In this document: positions 16,741-24,395 of the stretch, in pieces
How the letters are laid out: each line of letters begins with the position of its first letter
Numbering within the stretch: position 1 is the first letter of the stretch
NCBI GenBank assembly: GCA_020636375.1
Contig: JACJXZ010000004.1
Span: 620,001 to 684,000 of the forward strand
From: Lewinellaceae bacterium
Lineage (GTDB): Bacteria > Bacteroidota > Bacteroidia > Chitinophagales > Saprospiraceae
DNA: 64,000 bases
Reading direction: 5' to 3'
Notes under the pieces: generated by a model
Databases searched by the model: none
Told to the model about the DNA's origin: nothing
Seen by the model: only the letters and a program-made list of their open reading frames with translations
Translations under genes and position numbers: made by a program

Positions 16741-18195
16741 TTGACGATGCAGTACAATTTCCTTAGAATGCGATGGGATTTCCATGCTGAGCCGAAAATG
16801 AGTAGATTTTACCTCGATCAAGGCAAATTTTGCCCCGCTCTTTTTGAGCGGGAGATGCGGGTCCCGCTAATTGATAGCGGGAGCGAAAAATTTAACGCCG
16901 AGCGAGGGGAAATCTGCCATTTGGAGGCCAGTAATGGAATTCCCATCGCATTCTTATATTTACCTTCCGAGATCGGCCAAATGAGGCTGGTTTACGACGC
17001 TACGGGCCGCAAGTGGTTCAAGTACGGGGAGTTCGGAACGACGAGCTACGCCTCGGGCATCGAGTACCTCGATGGGAAACTGGAGGCCATTTATGCGCCG
17101 GACGGCCGTATGGTGGCGGAGTATACCAGGGGTACGATCACTCGCTACCGGGCGGAGTATTTTCATCAGGACCATTTGGGTAATACGCGGCTCGTTTTCT
17201 CCGACTTCAACCAGGACGGCATCGTGGGCCTGGGAGAAGACGACCCGGCGACGCCGCTGAATGAGCTGGAGATCACGCAGGAAAGCCATTACTACCCGTT
17301 CGGGATGAACCATTTGGGGCCTTGGTATGAAACTGTCGCTCCGGAGAATAAGTACCTGTATAATGGCAAGGAATTTAACGACGACTGGGACATCAACCTA
17401 TACGAGTACGGGGCGCGGTGGTACGACCCGGCGGTGGGAAGGTTTACGGGGGTGGATCCCTTGGCAGAAGAACGCGTATGGATGACGCCGTACAACTACG
17501 TACAGAATAACCCAATCTTGAGGATAGACCCCGATGGGGCGCTGGATAGCCCGATCTTTGATAAGGACGGCAATTTCTTGGGGGTTGATTCAGAGGGGTA
17601 TAGCGGAGACATTATTGTAATGCGCGCGGAGACATATAACGCATTAACTAATAATGGGCAAGAAACTCTCGACCATTCTTTAACCGAAAAAATCGTTGGA
17701 ACTGGCAATTCATTTTTCGCAGCAAACCTCAACGATGCTGGTATTTCGATAGAAGCCTATTCTAATGTGCTTACCCATGTTACCGAGCAACTCAGTGGAG
17801 AATCCTTTGATGGGACTACTTTGGATTTTAGCCGATTAGAAGGCGGAAAAATCCAGATTGCCAATGAAGTTGTTGACGAAGATGGTTTTGTTGTTCGAGA
17901 ATTACATGGAACTGCAACTAATCCGGCATCTCAGCATGCGGGAACATTGAGAAGGGACAACGGCGATATCAACGTAACTGCAGTATTGCGTTATGGGAAG
18001 AATGAGGACTTTGGCACTGTGGAAAATGTTCAAAATATCTTAGGCATTCATGAATATTACGGACATGGGGTAAAAGGATTGGGTGCCAAATCGGCTTCTG
18101 AACACCGGCAGGTTTATAGGCTACAAACTCGACATAGGACTTATAAGGAGGTAACCCCATCTGTAATTGACTTAATCAAAACGGGATTAGAATAA
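16741..18195 (+). CDS. RHS remnant 5 with an HExxGH-type tip
   Basis: 484-aa frame. Residues 1-7 are RHS (MQYNFL) and the next ~65 are translated from a palindromic element (16766-16953). Core text then runs from LPSEIGQMRLVYDATGRKW to DPAVGRFTGVDPLAEE. The A+T-rich tip (from about residue 275) starts like that of remnant 4 (RIDPDGALDSPIF) but ends NVQNILGIHEYYGHGVKG with a further EHRQVYRLQTRH. The HE..GH plus downstream EH arrangement is reminiscent of metal-binding hydrolases, but it is not canonical HExxH and I cannot name the family. The stop overlaps the next gene's ATG (TAATG). The tip looks intact; the upstream part is degenerate. Confidence 0.68.
   Translation: MTMQYNFLRMRWDFHAEPKMSRFYLDQGKFCPALFEREMRVPLIDSGSEKFNAERGEICHLEASNGIPIAFLYLPSEIGQMRLVYDATGRKWFKYGEFGTTSYASGIEYLDGKLEAIYAPDGRMVAEYTRGTITRYRAEYFHQDHLGNTRLVFSDFNQDGIVGLGEDDPATPLNELEITQESHYYPFGMNHLGPWYETVAPENKYLYNGKEFNDDWDINLYEYGARWYDPAVGRFTGVDPLAEERVWMTPYNYVQNNPILRIDPDGALDSPIFDKDGNFLGVDSEGYSGDIIVMRAETYNALTNNGQETLDHSLTEKIVGTGNSFFAANLNDAGISIEAYSNVLTHVTEQLSGESFDGTTLDFSRLEGGKIQIANEVVDEDGFVVRELHGTATNPASQHAGTLRRDNGDINVTAVLRYGKNEDFGTVENVQNILGIHEYYGHGVKGLGAKSASEHRQVYRLQTRHRTYKEVTPSVIDLIKTGLE
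16766..16953. mobile_element. 188-bp MITE-like palindromic element with TTA target duplication
   Basis: The ends GAATGCGATGGGA and TCCCATCGCATTC are perfect inverted repeats, with imperfect pairing continuing inward to AGTAGATTT / AAATCTGCC. Further hairpins lie in the centre (CCCGCTCTTTTTGAGCGGG). Both flanks read TTA (16763-16765 and 16954-16956), another TNA duplication. It interrupts RHS text YNFLNLPSE; excision leaves one extra T. Confidence 0.68.
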
Positions 18196-18647
18196 TGAAT
18201 TATATGTATGTGTTCATTTTGGTGGTTCAGCTTTCTTTTGTCGCTTGCTCGGATAACGGCAAGTTGAGTTCTCCATGCGAGTGGGCCCACTCCCAGATAG
18301 TTGGGCATAGAGCATTTTCGGAGCTCAATGACAAGTTGCCAGCGTTATATATAGGAGTTAAATGTACCGAGGAAGCTTCGGAAAAAGAATATTCTTTGAT
18401 ACACGGTGATGCTCAAATTGCTCTTGAAAAAGATTATTCTTCATCGAGAGTAATAGTCCTTGTTGCCGATATCAGGGGTATCGACCGATTACTTGAAAAG
18501 CAAATACGGGACTCGACGGAATACAAAAAGGCCTTAGTCCGTCAATTGGAAGAAACAAAACTGATAGCAAGAGGAAAAAGAGAGGAAATACCCAAATCAA
18601 AGGATTATATTGTGAAGTACGGATACCGAGAAAGAAGGATAGAGTGA
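18195..18647 (+). CDS. Lipoprotein, candidate immunity protein for the HExxGH tip
   Basis: 150 aa, MNYMYVFILVVQLSFVACSD: a hydrophobic leader with lipobox FVAC (Cys-18). The mature part is unrecognised, with a charged C-terminal half (DSTEYKKALVRQLEETKLIA). Its ATG overlaps the tip's TAA (TAATG at 18193-18197), strong evidence for coupled translation of toxin and immunity. Like the 255-aa lipoprotein, it points to an envelope-acting tip, although the two lipoproteins are not obviously similar in sequence. A hairpin terminator follows at 18665. Immunity is inferred. Confidence 0.62.
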   Translation: MNYMYVFILVVQLSFVACSDNGKLSSPCEWAHSQIVGHRAFSELNDKLPALYIGVKCTEEASEKEYSLIHGDAQIALEKDYSSSRVIVLVADIRGIDRLLEKQIRDSTEYKKALVRQLEETKLIARGKREEIPKSKDYIVKYGYRERRIE

Positions 18648-18664
18648 TATCGATATACGATTAC

Positions 18665-18701
18665 AATGAAAAGGCCTTGCCATTAGCGGGGCTTTTTCAT
18701 T
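18665..18701. terminator. Bidirectional hairpin terminator
   Basis: AATGAAAAGGCC pairs with GGGGCTTTTTCATT across a ~11-base loop. The T-rich arm suits the + strand immunity gene, and the A-rich arm becomes a T-run for the minus-strand XRE fragment whose stop lies within it. Confidence 0.6.
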
Positions 18702-18919
18702 GATATGCCATTCGTGCCTTAGCATCTCTAACAAGAGTATCGATAATGGCAAAGAGTGTTTTACGGGTGCCATCGTCGAGGTTTTGGATCTCCTGCAAGC
18801 GCTGCACGGCCTCCTTGTCGTACTTGCCGAAGCGTTCTTTGCCCAGGAGGTAGTCTACGGAAACCTCGAGGGCGTCGGCCAGTTTTACGGCCATCTCCAC
18901 GGAGGGCGAGTTCTCGCCC
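18697..18919 (-). pseudogene. XRE-family regulator, C-terminal fragment
   Basis: On the minus strand the text GGENSPSVEMAVKLADALEV then SVDYLLGKERFGKYDKEAV continues to the stop. This is the last helix region of an HTH_3 (Cro/cI) domain and the C-terminal arm usual for small XRE repressors (...LFAIIDTLVRDAKARMAYQ). The first helices, including the recognition helix, are missing. At about 18920 the sequence turns abruptly into RHS core on the other strand, so the repressor was cut by the rearrangement that placed the next RHS fragment. An internal Met at 18900 gives a 67-aa remnant that could not bind DNA. Confidence 0.75.
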
Positions 18920-20000
18920 CCGCTACCGTGCGGAGTACTTCCACCAGGATCATCCCGGCCCTGCGGGTACGGGTCAAGCTCTTGGTAACACTCGGCTGGT
19001 GTTCTCCGATTTCAACCAGAACGGCATCGTGGGCCTGGGAGAAGATGATCCGGTGACGCCGCTGAATGAGCTGGAGATTACGCAGGAAAGCCATTACTAC
19101 CCGTTCGGTATGAACCATCTCGGCCCGTGGTACGAGACGGTGGCGCCAGAGAACAAGTACCTGTATAATGGCAAGGAGCTGAATGGGGATTATGAGATCA
19201 ACCTCATGGATTATGGGGCTAGGTGGTATGATGGGGCGCTGGGAAGTTGGACGACAGTAGATCCAAGTGCGGAAAATTATTATAGCTGGTCTTCCTTCCA
19301 CTATGCTGCAAATAACCCAATTAGAGTAACAGATTTAGATGGCAGGGACTGGTACATTGATGAGGACAATAACATTTCTTGGTTTGAGTCAAGCGACCAA
19401 ACCTATACCTCTGAAGGTGGCGTAAAGTATCAAAACATCGGCACTGAAATTTTGACATTCGATGGACAGAATTTAACCTATTCATGGCAGGAGGGAAATA
19501 AGGAGGATGGATACACTATTAATTCTGTTAGTTTTAAAGCTATTTCTGGAAAAGGAGATCACGCAGGCAACAGCTATTGGAAGGTGACAAAAGAGTTTGA
19601 TTATTCAGATGAGGCACAAGAGAATAGCTTTGTAGGGCCCATTCCTGAGGGTGTTTATTCTGTAAAAAAGGATGATATACAATATTTAAGTGATCAGAGT
19701 ATACTTAAACGGCTTGGTAATCATTTGGGCAGAGGTGGTTTTCCTGGTGGCCGATTCTCATGGGGCAATAATAGGTGGTGGGTAAATGCTGAAGGCGGTA
19801 CGGAAACTTACGGGCGTGGAGGGTTTACTATTCATGGAGGGAAAAAGTATGGTTCTGCAGGATGTATTGACCTTTGTGAAAACCTTGGAGGCTTTACAAC
19901 AAAGTTCATGAACAACGACCTTGGAAATAATAAGGTGTATCTAAATGTTTCCTATGACATTGAGAAGTTGAGAACGGTTGTCTATCCCGAACAAAAATAA
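18920..20000 (+). CDS. RHS remnant 6 with an L,D-transpeptidase (Tlde1/DUF2778-like) tip
   Basis: RHS text starts at RYRAEYFHQDH, has a 27-base in-frame insert (PGPAGTGQA) before LGNTRLVFSDFNQNG, and continues through KYLYNGKELNGDYEINLMDY to DGALGSWTTVDPSAE. The frame is open from 18756, but its first ~55 codons are antisense to the XRE fragment. The tip (DWYIDEDNNISWFESSDQTY onward, ~230 aa) holds GPIPEGVYSV and FTIHGGKKYGSAGCIDL, the His and Cys motif of YkuD/Tlde1-type L,D-transpeptidases, which attack peptidoglycan in the periplasm. The catalytic Cys and His are present. It is followed by a membrane protein 8 bases downstream. The tip call is good; delivery is unknown. Confidence 0.75.
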
Positions 20001-20008
20001 AAGGTTCT

Positions 20009-20323
20009 ATGAAATCGAAAACTGTAATCTCCAAACTGTGGTATATCATTCCTTTATTTCTCATTTTGTTGGGGATAGATGATTTATATGGAGCTATCAA
20101 AGAGCCTGAACAATACCCTTTCGGAGGCGCTATGTTTGGAAAGTGGTCTATTTATCAAACTAGAGAAAGATTTATTTGCTATAACATCATCGGAATTTTC
20201 TCTTTGGGATCAGTAATCTATTCTGATTTCAGAAGATGGCGCTTGGTTTTCTGGGTAACTCTTTTAATATCAATAATTGTCCTTTGTTATCCTTTGATCA
20301 CAAACAATAATGACTATTTCTAA
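20009..20323 (+). CDS. Three-helix membrane protein, candidate immunity for the L,D-transpeptidase tip
   Basis: 104 aa with hydrophobic segments at about residues 11-28 (LWYIIPLFLILLGIDDLYG), 55-70 (CYNIIGIFSLGSVIYSD) and 78-97 (VFWVTLLISIIVLCYPLI). It starts 8 bases after the tip stop. An inner-membrane immunity protein makes sense against a peptidoglycan-modifying toxin acting in the periplasm. No family was recognised. It is A+T-rich like the tip, suggesting the pair arrived together. Immunity is inferred from position and topology. Confidence 0.6.
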   Translation: MKSKTVISKLWYIIPLFLILLGIDDLYGAIKEPEQYPFGGAMFGKWSIYQTRERFICYNIIGIFSLGSVIYSDFRRWRLVFWVTLLISIIVLCYPLITNNNDYF

Positions 20324-20654
20324 ATTGAAACGGCTAAAAAGCTGCTGGAGCAGGAAATTGCCAACCAGACTTCGGCGTGAGCCCAGCTGGCGGCCGTCAG
20401 CGACGTAGCGCCTGCCGCTTCTAAAGGGGACGGATACCGGCAGAGCAATGCCGATGTTTATGGCCTGGCCAGGAGATTTGCCTCTTGCTCGTTACGACGT
20501 ATCGTCGTACACGGCCCAAGGTACAGGGCTCCTGCCCTACAAAACAGCGCAAAATCCGAACGCCCGGCGCTACGGAGAAGTACCGCCAGCATAACAAGGA
20601 GGCCATCAAGACCGCCATCGATAAATATCAGAGGAAATTACCGATGAGCAGGTC
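20324..20654. other. Degenerate stretch between the membrane immunity gene and an antitoxin remnant
   Basis: Short open pieces (IETAKKLLEQEIANQTSA; VSDVAPAASKGDGYRQSNAD) in different frames suggest remains of a coding region. A small near-palindrome TTACGACGTATCGTCGTA lies at about 20496. No intact gene was found. Confidence 0.4.
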
Positions 20655-20795
20655 ATGGCCATACCTCCTAACCCGGAGTGGAAGCGGCTAACCAAAGCAG
20701 AGCTGAAAGCAGAGATTGATGAAGCCAATGCCGAGTTCGAACGGGGTGAGTCCATCACACTGGAAGAGCTCGAAAAGGAAGCTGAGCAATGGTAG
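20655..20795 (+). pseudogene. Small antitoxin-like remnant
   Basis: The reading frame from ATG 20655 encodes 46 residues, MAIPPNPEWKRLTKAELKAE then IDEANAEFERGESITLEELE KEAEQW. The tail resembles C-termini of addiction-module antitoxins, which often end in ..ITLEELEKE.. repeats (compare FITVEELEE in the antitoxin at 10.5 kb). The same frame extends a few codons upstream (EEITDEQV) without a good start. No toxin gene follows; RHS core text begins 14 bases after the stop. It is probably an orphan fragment. Confidence 0.5.
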
Positions 20796-20809
20796 ACAAA
20801 CTATTCCGG

Positions 20810-20897
20810 GTAATGGCAAGGAGCTGAATGGGGATTATGAGATCAACCTCATGGATTATGGGGCCAGGTGGTATGATGGGGCGATTGGGCGGTGGAC
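20810..20897 (+). pseudogene. RHS remnant 7: 88-base scrap of the core end
   Basis: This is an almost exact copy of the core hallmark (NGKELNGDYEINLMDYGARW and YDGAIGRWT), joined on both sides to unrelated sequence. It has no tip. It is the last trace of the island, about 85 bases before the convergent propeller gene. Confidence 0.75.
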
Positions 20898-20981
20898 CTG
20901 TTGGCTGATATTGAGCCTTCTTGGACGCCGAACTGCCACCCCTGACCTGAGCCTTGCCTGTCGATTACGTCATAAAAGCAG

Positions 20982-22307
20982 TCATTCCCCGCTTCCCATT
21001 TTGAGTATCCTTCCGGTTTGGCGTTTGCCATTTGCGACGAGTTGACAAAAAAACAATCCATCGGGTAAACCGGCTAAACTGACAGGAAAGCGATAGGCTC
21101 CCGGCGGCCGGCGTTCGTCATCCAGCATTTCTTTGACCAGATTACCCTGGGCGTCGTAAAGATGCAGGCTTACCCGGGAAGTTTCCTCCAGATGGAACTG
21201 GATGGTGCTTTCTGCGACGGCGGGATTGGGGTAGGCGCTGACGGGATAATGGGCGTCGGCCAATTGGCTGGCGCCGGTCGTGGTTTCTTCCAGGGTGGCT
21301 AATCCGTAAGAGGTGCCAATCCATACTTTTTCGGTGTCGTCTATGGTTAGAATGCCTACATCGGTTTGCGGCGCCAGATGGGTCGAATAATCATAGTGCG
21401 TAATGTTGTTGCCATCGGGTGAGATTTTACTCACCATGATTTTGCCGCCAAGGGCCGGCGTCGGGAATCTGCGGTCCGGGCCGAACCCAGCCCATATATT
21501 CCCGTCGGCATCTTCGTTCAGGACCCAGATTTCATGTATAAAGGTATCCACTACGGTGTAAGCGCCGTCGCTGAGGCTAAAATAGGCCAAATAGGATTCT
21601 GTTCCATATCGAAAACTACCTATCCAGGCTCGGTCGTTGCTTATGTGAAAACCCCAAATGCCCGTGATGCCGCCGTTGGGAGGCGAAATCACGCTCCAGT
21701 TGCCTTCACTATCCCATTTTGCCAGATCGTTGAAACGGTTGAGCCATTTGTTGTTTTCATCGTCTACCTCAATGCCGATTGCGTTTAGGGCCAGGGGCGT
21801 ATTATCTTCATTATATATATTCCAGTTTCCGGTAGCCGGAATGAACTCGACCAGCCCGTCTTCCTGGGTGGTGAAATAGATGTTTCCGGACTGATCTTCA
21901 ACCATATCCCAGATGCGGGAATCAATTGGTTCCGGAATCAACGTGTCAAATACGGCCCAGCTGCCTTCCTGGCCGATTTGTAGTATGGACCCGCTGTATG
22001 TGCCGATCCATTTGTTATTCTGGCTGTCGACCAAAAGGGCAGAGATGCCGCCCTCCGGAAGGGGAGAGTTACCCGGGCTGTAAATTGTCCAAAGGCCGTT
22101 CTCATCGATGGAGGCCAGGCATTCACCAGGATGGAAGACGTCCTTTACCGCGCTAATCCATATCGTGTTATCTGCGTCTATCGCAATGCCGGTAATATAA
22201 TTGGAAAGCAACGGGGAATTATCCGAATGGAGATAGGCCCAGTTTTGAGCCGATAAACTGGTCTTTGCAAAAAGGCAGAGGAAAAATAAAATGCTGGTTT
22301 TTTCCAT
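20982..22307 (-). CDS. Secreted beta-propeller protein with type IX sorting domain
   Basis: 441 aa from MEKTSILFFLCLFAKTSLSA; the upstream in-frame start at 22379 would put a charged extension before the signal peptide. The signal peptide (~19 aa) is followed by repeats of the two-component-regulator propeller type (ITGIAIDADNTIWISAVKDV, ISALLVDSQNNKWIGTY, VWIGTSYGLATL), which usually form a propeller. The last ~80 residues (YPVSAYPNPAVAESTIQFHL ... GRILKMGSGE) are a Por secretion C-terminal domain, so export goes through the type IX system. The ligand is unknown. Divergent from the coiled-coil gene pair. Confidence 0.82.
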   Translation of the reverse strand: MEKTSILFFLCLFAKTSLSAQNWAYLHSDNSPLLSNYITGIAIDADNTIWISAVKDVFHPGECLASIDENGLWTIYSPGNSPLPEGGISALLVDSQNNKWIGTYSGSILQIGQEGSWAVFDTLIPEPIDSRIWDMVEDQSGNIYFTTQEDGLVEFIPATGNWNIYNEDNTPLALNAIGIEVDDENNKWLNRFNDLAKWDSEGNWSVISPPNGGITGIWGFHISNDRAWIGSFRYGTESYLAYFSLSDGAYTVVDTFIHEIWVLNEDADGNIWAGFGPDRRFPTPALGGKIMVSKISPDGNNITHYDYSTHLAPQTDVGILTIDDTEKVWIGTSYGLATLEETTTGASQLADAHYPVSAYPNPAVAESTIQFHLEETSRVSLHLYDAQGNLVKEMLDDERRPPGAYRFPVSLAGLPDGLFFCQLVANGKRQTGRILKMGSGE

Positions 22308-22455
22308 GTTCAAAATTTGTGCTTTCGATTCGGAAAAGTTCAAGTTTATTGAAATTATCCGGTTCAATCGACATTCCATCCCGGATTATCGAAAAATTGG
22401 TTCTCTTTTATGCCAAATTGCCTTAATTTGTGACCGCACAAAAAATACCTGGACA

Positions 22456-23007
22456 ATGCAGAAAGACCTCAAGGCACTTTTTAATGCCGGAAAAGGACTA
22501 GATGAAAGAAGCGTCAGCTCGCTGACCAAAGCACTCGAAAAGAACAACCTGGAAGGGTTTGATTACATCGAATTCAAACAATCTCTGGGGCGGCTCCGGG
22601 CTATGGATATGGACGAAGCCACGGCTTACAAGTCCGCCTTCGTCACCGCTTCAACGGTAGGCCTGACCAAGGAAAAACTCCTCTCCACAGCCGAACACTA
22701 CAAGAAAGTCCTCTTCAAGGAGAAGCAACAGTTCGACGAGGCGCTGCAAAAGCAGATGGAGCAGCGCGTGGAATCCAAGCGCTCGGAGGTGGAAAAAATG
22801 AAAAAGCAGGTGGAAGAGTACAAAGCCAAGATCAAGCAACTGGAGGAGAAGATCGCCAAGGCGCAGTCTACGATCGACCACGCCGACGAGCATATCCAGG
22901 CCGCCCGGGATAAGATCGAATCCACCAAGGACGCCTTCGAGGACACGCTGCGGAGCATCCTGGAGGAGATCGACCAGGACATTCAGAATATCAACAACCT
23001 TTTATAA
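22456..23007 (+). CDS. Coiled-coil protein of unknown function
   Basis: 183 aa from ATG 22456 (MQKDLKALFNAGKGLDERSV). The frame is open upstream to 22291, but that part overlaps the start of the divergent propeller gene. Residues ~15-85 look globular (ALEKNNLEGFDYIEFKQSLG). Residues ~95-180 form a long coiled coil (SEVEKMKKQVEEYKAKIKQL). It has no signal or membrane segment. It lies 28 bases before a membrane-anchored coiled-coil gene and is probably co-transcribed with it; the two may interact. No family was recognised. Confidence 0.72.
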   Translation: MQKDLKALFNAGKGLDERSVSSLTKALEKNNLEGFDYIEFKQSLGRLRAMDMDEATAYKSAFVTASTVGLTKEKLLSTAEHYKKVLFKEKQQFDEALQKQMEQRVESKRSEVEKMKKQVEEYKAKIKQLEEKIAKAQSTIDHADEHIQAARDKIESTKDAFEDTLRSILEEIDQDIQNINNLL

Positions 23008-23035
23008 ACTTTTCAGAAATTCCATTCCAAACGAT

Positions 23036-24058
23036 ATGGCTCAATTTGAAAATCCCGAATTCCGGCAGAAATCATTCTGGAAGCGCCCGGAAGGCGTCAC
23101 CGGCGCCCTCTTTTTAGGCGCGCTGATCCTGGGGGGCGGCTACCTGATCATTGCTAACCTGCCCTGGATCATCAGCCTGATCTCCAACACCATCTATCTG
23201 GCCATCCTGCTCATCGTGCTGGCCGCCATTGTATACATGGTGCTCGACCCCCGCATGCGCAACCTGGTGTGGTACGGCTACAAGAGCATCATGCGCTGGA
23301 TGACCGGCCTGTTCGTGCAGGTCGACCCCATCGGCATCCTGAAGAGCTACGTGGAGGATTTGCAGGACAACCTGGTGAAGATGCGCAAGCAGATCGGCGT
23401 GCTCAAAGGCCAGATGCGCAAGCTGCAGACCCTGGTTGAAGACAACGAGCGCACCATCGACGAGAGCATGAAGATGGCCAGCGCCGCCAGGGAGAAAGGC
23501 ATGGACAACCAGGTGGTGCTCAATACCCGCAAGGCGGCGCGCCTGAAAGACAGCAACGAGAAATACCAGGTGCTGCTTCAGAAGATGCAGGTCATGTACC
23601 GCATCCTGAACAAGATGCACCAGAATTCGGAAATCCTGCTCGAAGACACCAAAGACCAGGTGCAGCTCAAAGAGCAGGAGCGCAAGGCCATCCGCACGTC
23701 GCACAGCGCCATGAAGTCAGCCATGAGCGTCATGTCCGGCGACCCGGACAAGCGCGCCATGTTCGACGCGGCCATGGAAGCCGTTGCCGACGACGTGGCC
23801 AACAAAGTAGGGGAGATGGAGCGCTTCATGGAGATGTCGTCCAACCTCATGCAGTCCATCGACCTGCAGAACGGCGTGTTCGAAGAAGAGGGCATGCAGA
23901 TGCTGGAAAAATGGGAGCAGGAGAGTTCCCTGATGCTGCTGGAAGGCGGCCGCCGGAAATCCGAAGACACCCTCGACCTCGACTCGCCCGTCGCCCGCCC
24001 GGAGAAGCGGGGCGAGAGCAAGGGGGCAGGGAGTTCCTATGATAACTTTTTTGAGTAG
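23036..24058 (+). CDS. Membrane-anchored coiled-coil protein (PspA-like architecture), unknown function
   Basis: 340 aa. After a short cytoplasmic start (FENPEFRQKSFWKRPEGV) two hydrophobic segments at about residues 20-42 and 47-68 form a hairpin. A long helical region follows (SYVEDLQDNLVKMRKQIGVL through QVMYRILNKMHQNSEILLED), and the C-terminus is acidic/serine-rich and ends SSYDNFFE. The helical pattern resembles PspA/toxic-anion-resistance-like scaffolds, but no diagnostic motif is visible, so this is architecture only. It is the second gene of a likely two-gene operon, and a long palindrome follows. Confidence 0.7.
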   Translation: MAQFENPEFRQKSFWKRPEGVTGALFLGALILGGGYLIIANLPWIISLISNTIYLAILLIVLAAIVYMVLDPRMRNLVWYGYKSIMRWMTGLFVQVDPIGILKSYVEDLQDNLVKMRKQIGVLKGQMRKLQTLVEDNERTIDESMKMASAAREKGMDNQVVLNTRKAARLKDSNEKYQVLLQKMQVMYRILNKMHQNSEILLEDTKDQVQLKEQERKAIRTSHSAMKSAMSVMSGDPDKRAMFDAAMEAVADDVANKVGEMERFMEMSSNLMQSIDLQNGVFEEEGMQMLEKWEQESSLMLLEGGRRKSEDTLDLDSPVARPEKRGESKGAGSSYDNFFE

Positions 24059-24070
24059 GCTTCAGTTGAT

Positions 24071-24304
24071 CCACGGGCCCTTCGCCGGCTAAGGGATTTA
24101 GCGTTGAGGTTACATTTTTTTGCCCCTTGTCCCTGCCGATAGACGAGCAAAAGGAGCCTGTCCCGATTTTTTGTCGGGATCTCATCTCATGCGACCAAAC
24201 CTCGCCAGATGACACCTTTCGCCTTGAACTACGGGGATTCCAGCGGAAAGGCGAAAGATGTCACCTGGCTCGACGCTAAACACATACCTGCGAAGGGCCC
24301 GTGG
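24071..24304. repeat. 234-bp imperfect palindrome downstream of the coiled-coil operon
   Basis: The ends CCACGGGCCCTTCGC and GCGAAGGGCCCGTGG are perfect inverted repeats. Pairing continues imperfectly (TTTAGCGTTGAGGT / CTCGACGCTAAA). An inner hairpin pairs GACACCTTTCGCCTT with AAGGCGAAAGATGTC, and a small stem TCCCGATTTTTTGTCGGGA sits in the left arm. It fills most of the 337-base spacer 24059-24395; otherwise nothing is seen there. No target duplication was recognised. Confidence 0.7.
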
Positions 24305-24395
24305 GTCAGGCAGAACTGCGGTAATTTTAATCACTTCCTAATCCCTGCCTGGGTAGGATTGGCGATCTTAGGTTGGAATAACCGAGAAACTGCCT

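Noticed and set aside
18756..18919. N-terminal 55 codons of the L,D-transpeptidase RHS frame
   Set aside because: They are antisense to the XRE fragment and are not RHS text; only sequence from about 18920 belongs to the RHS protein.
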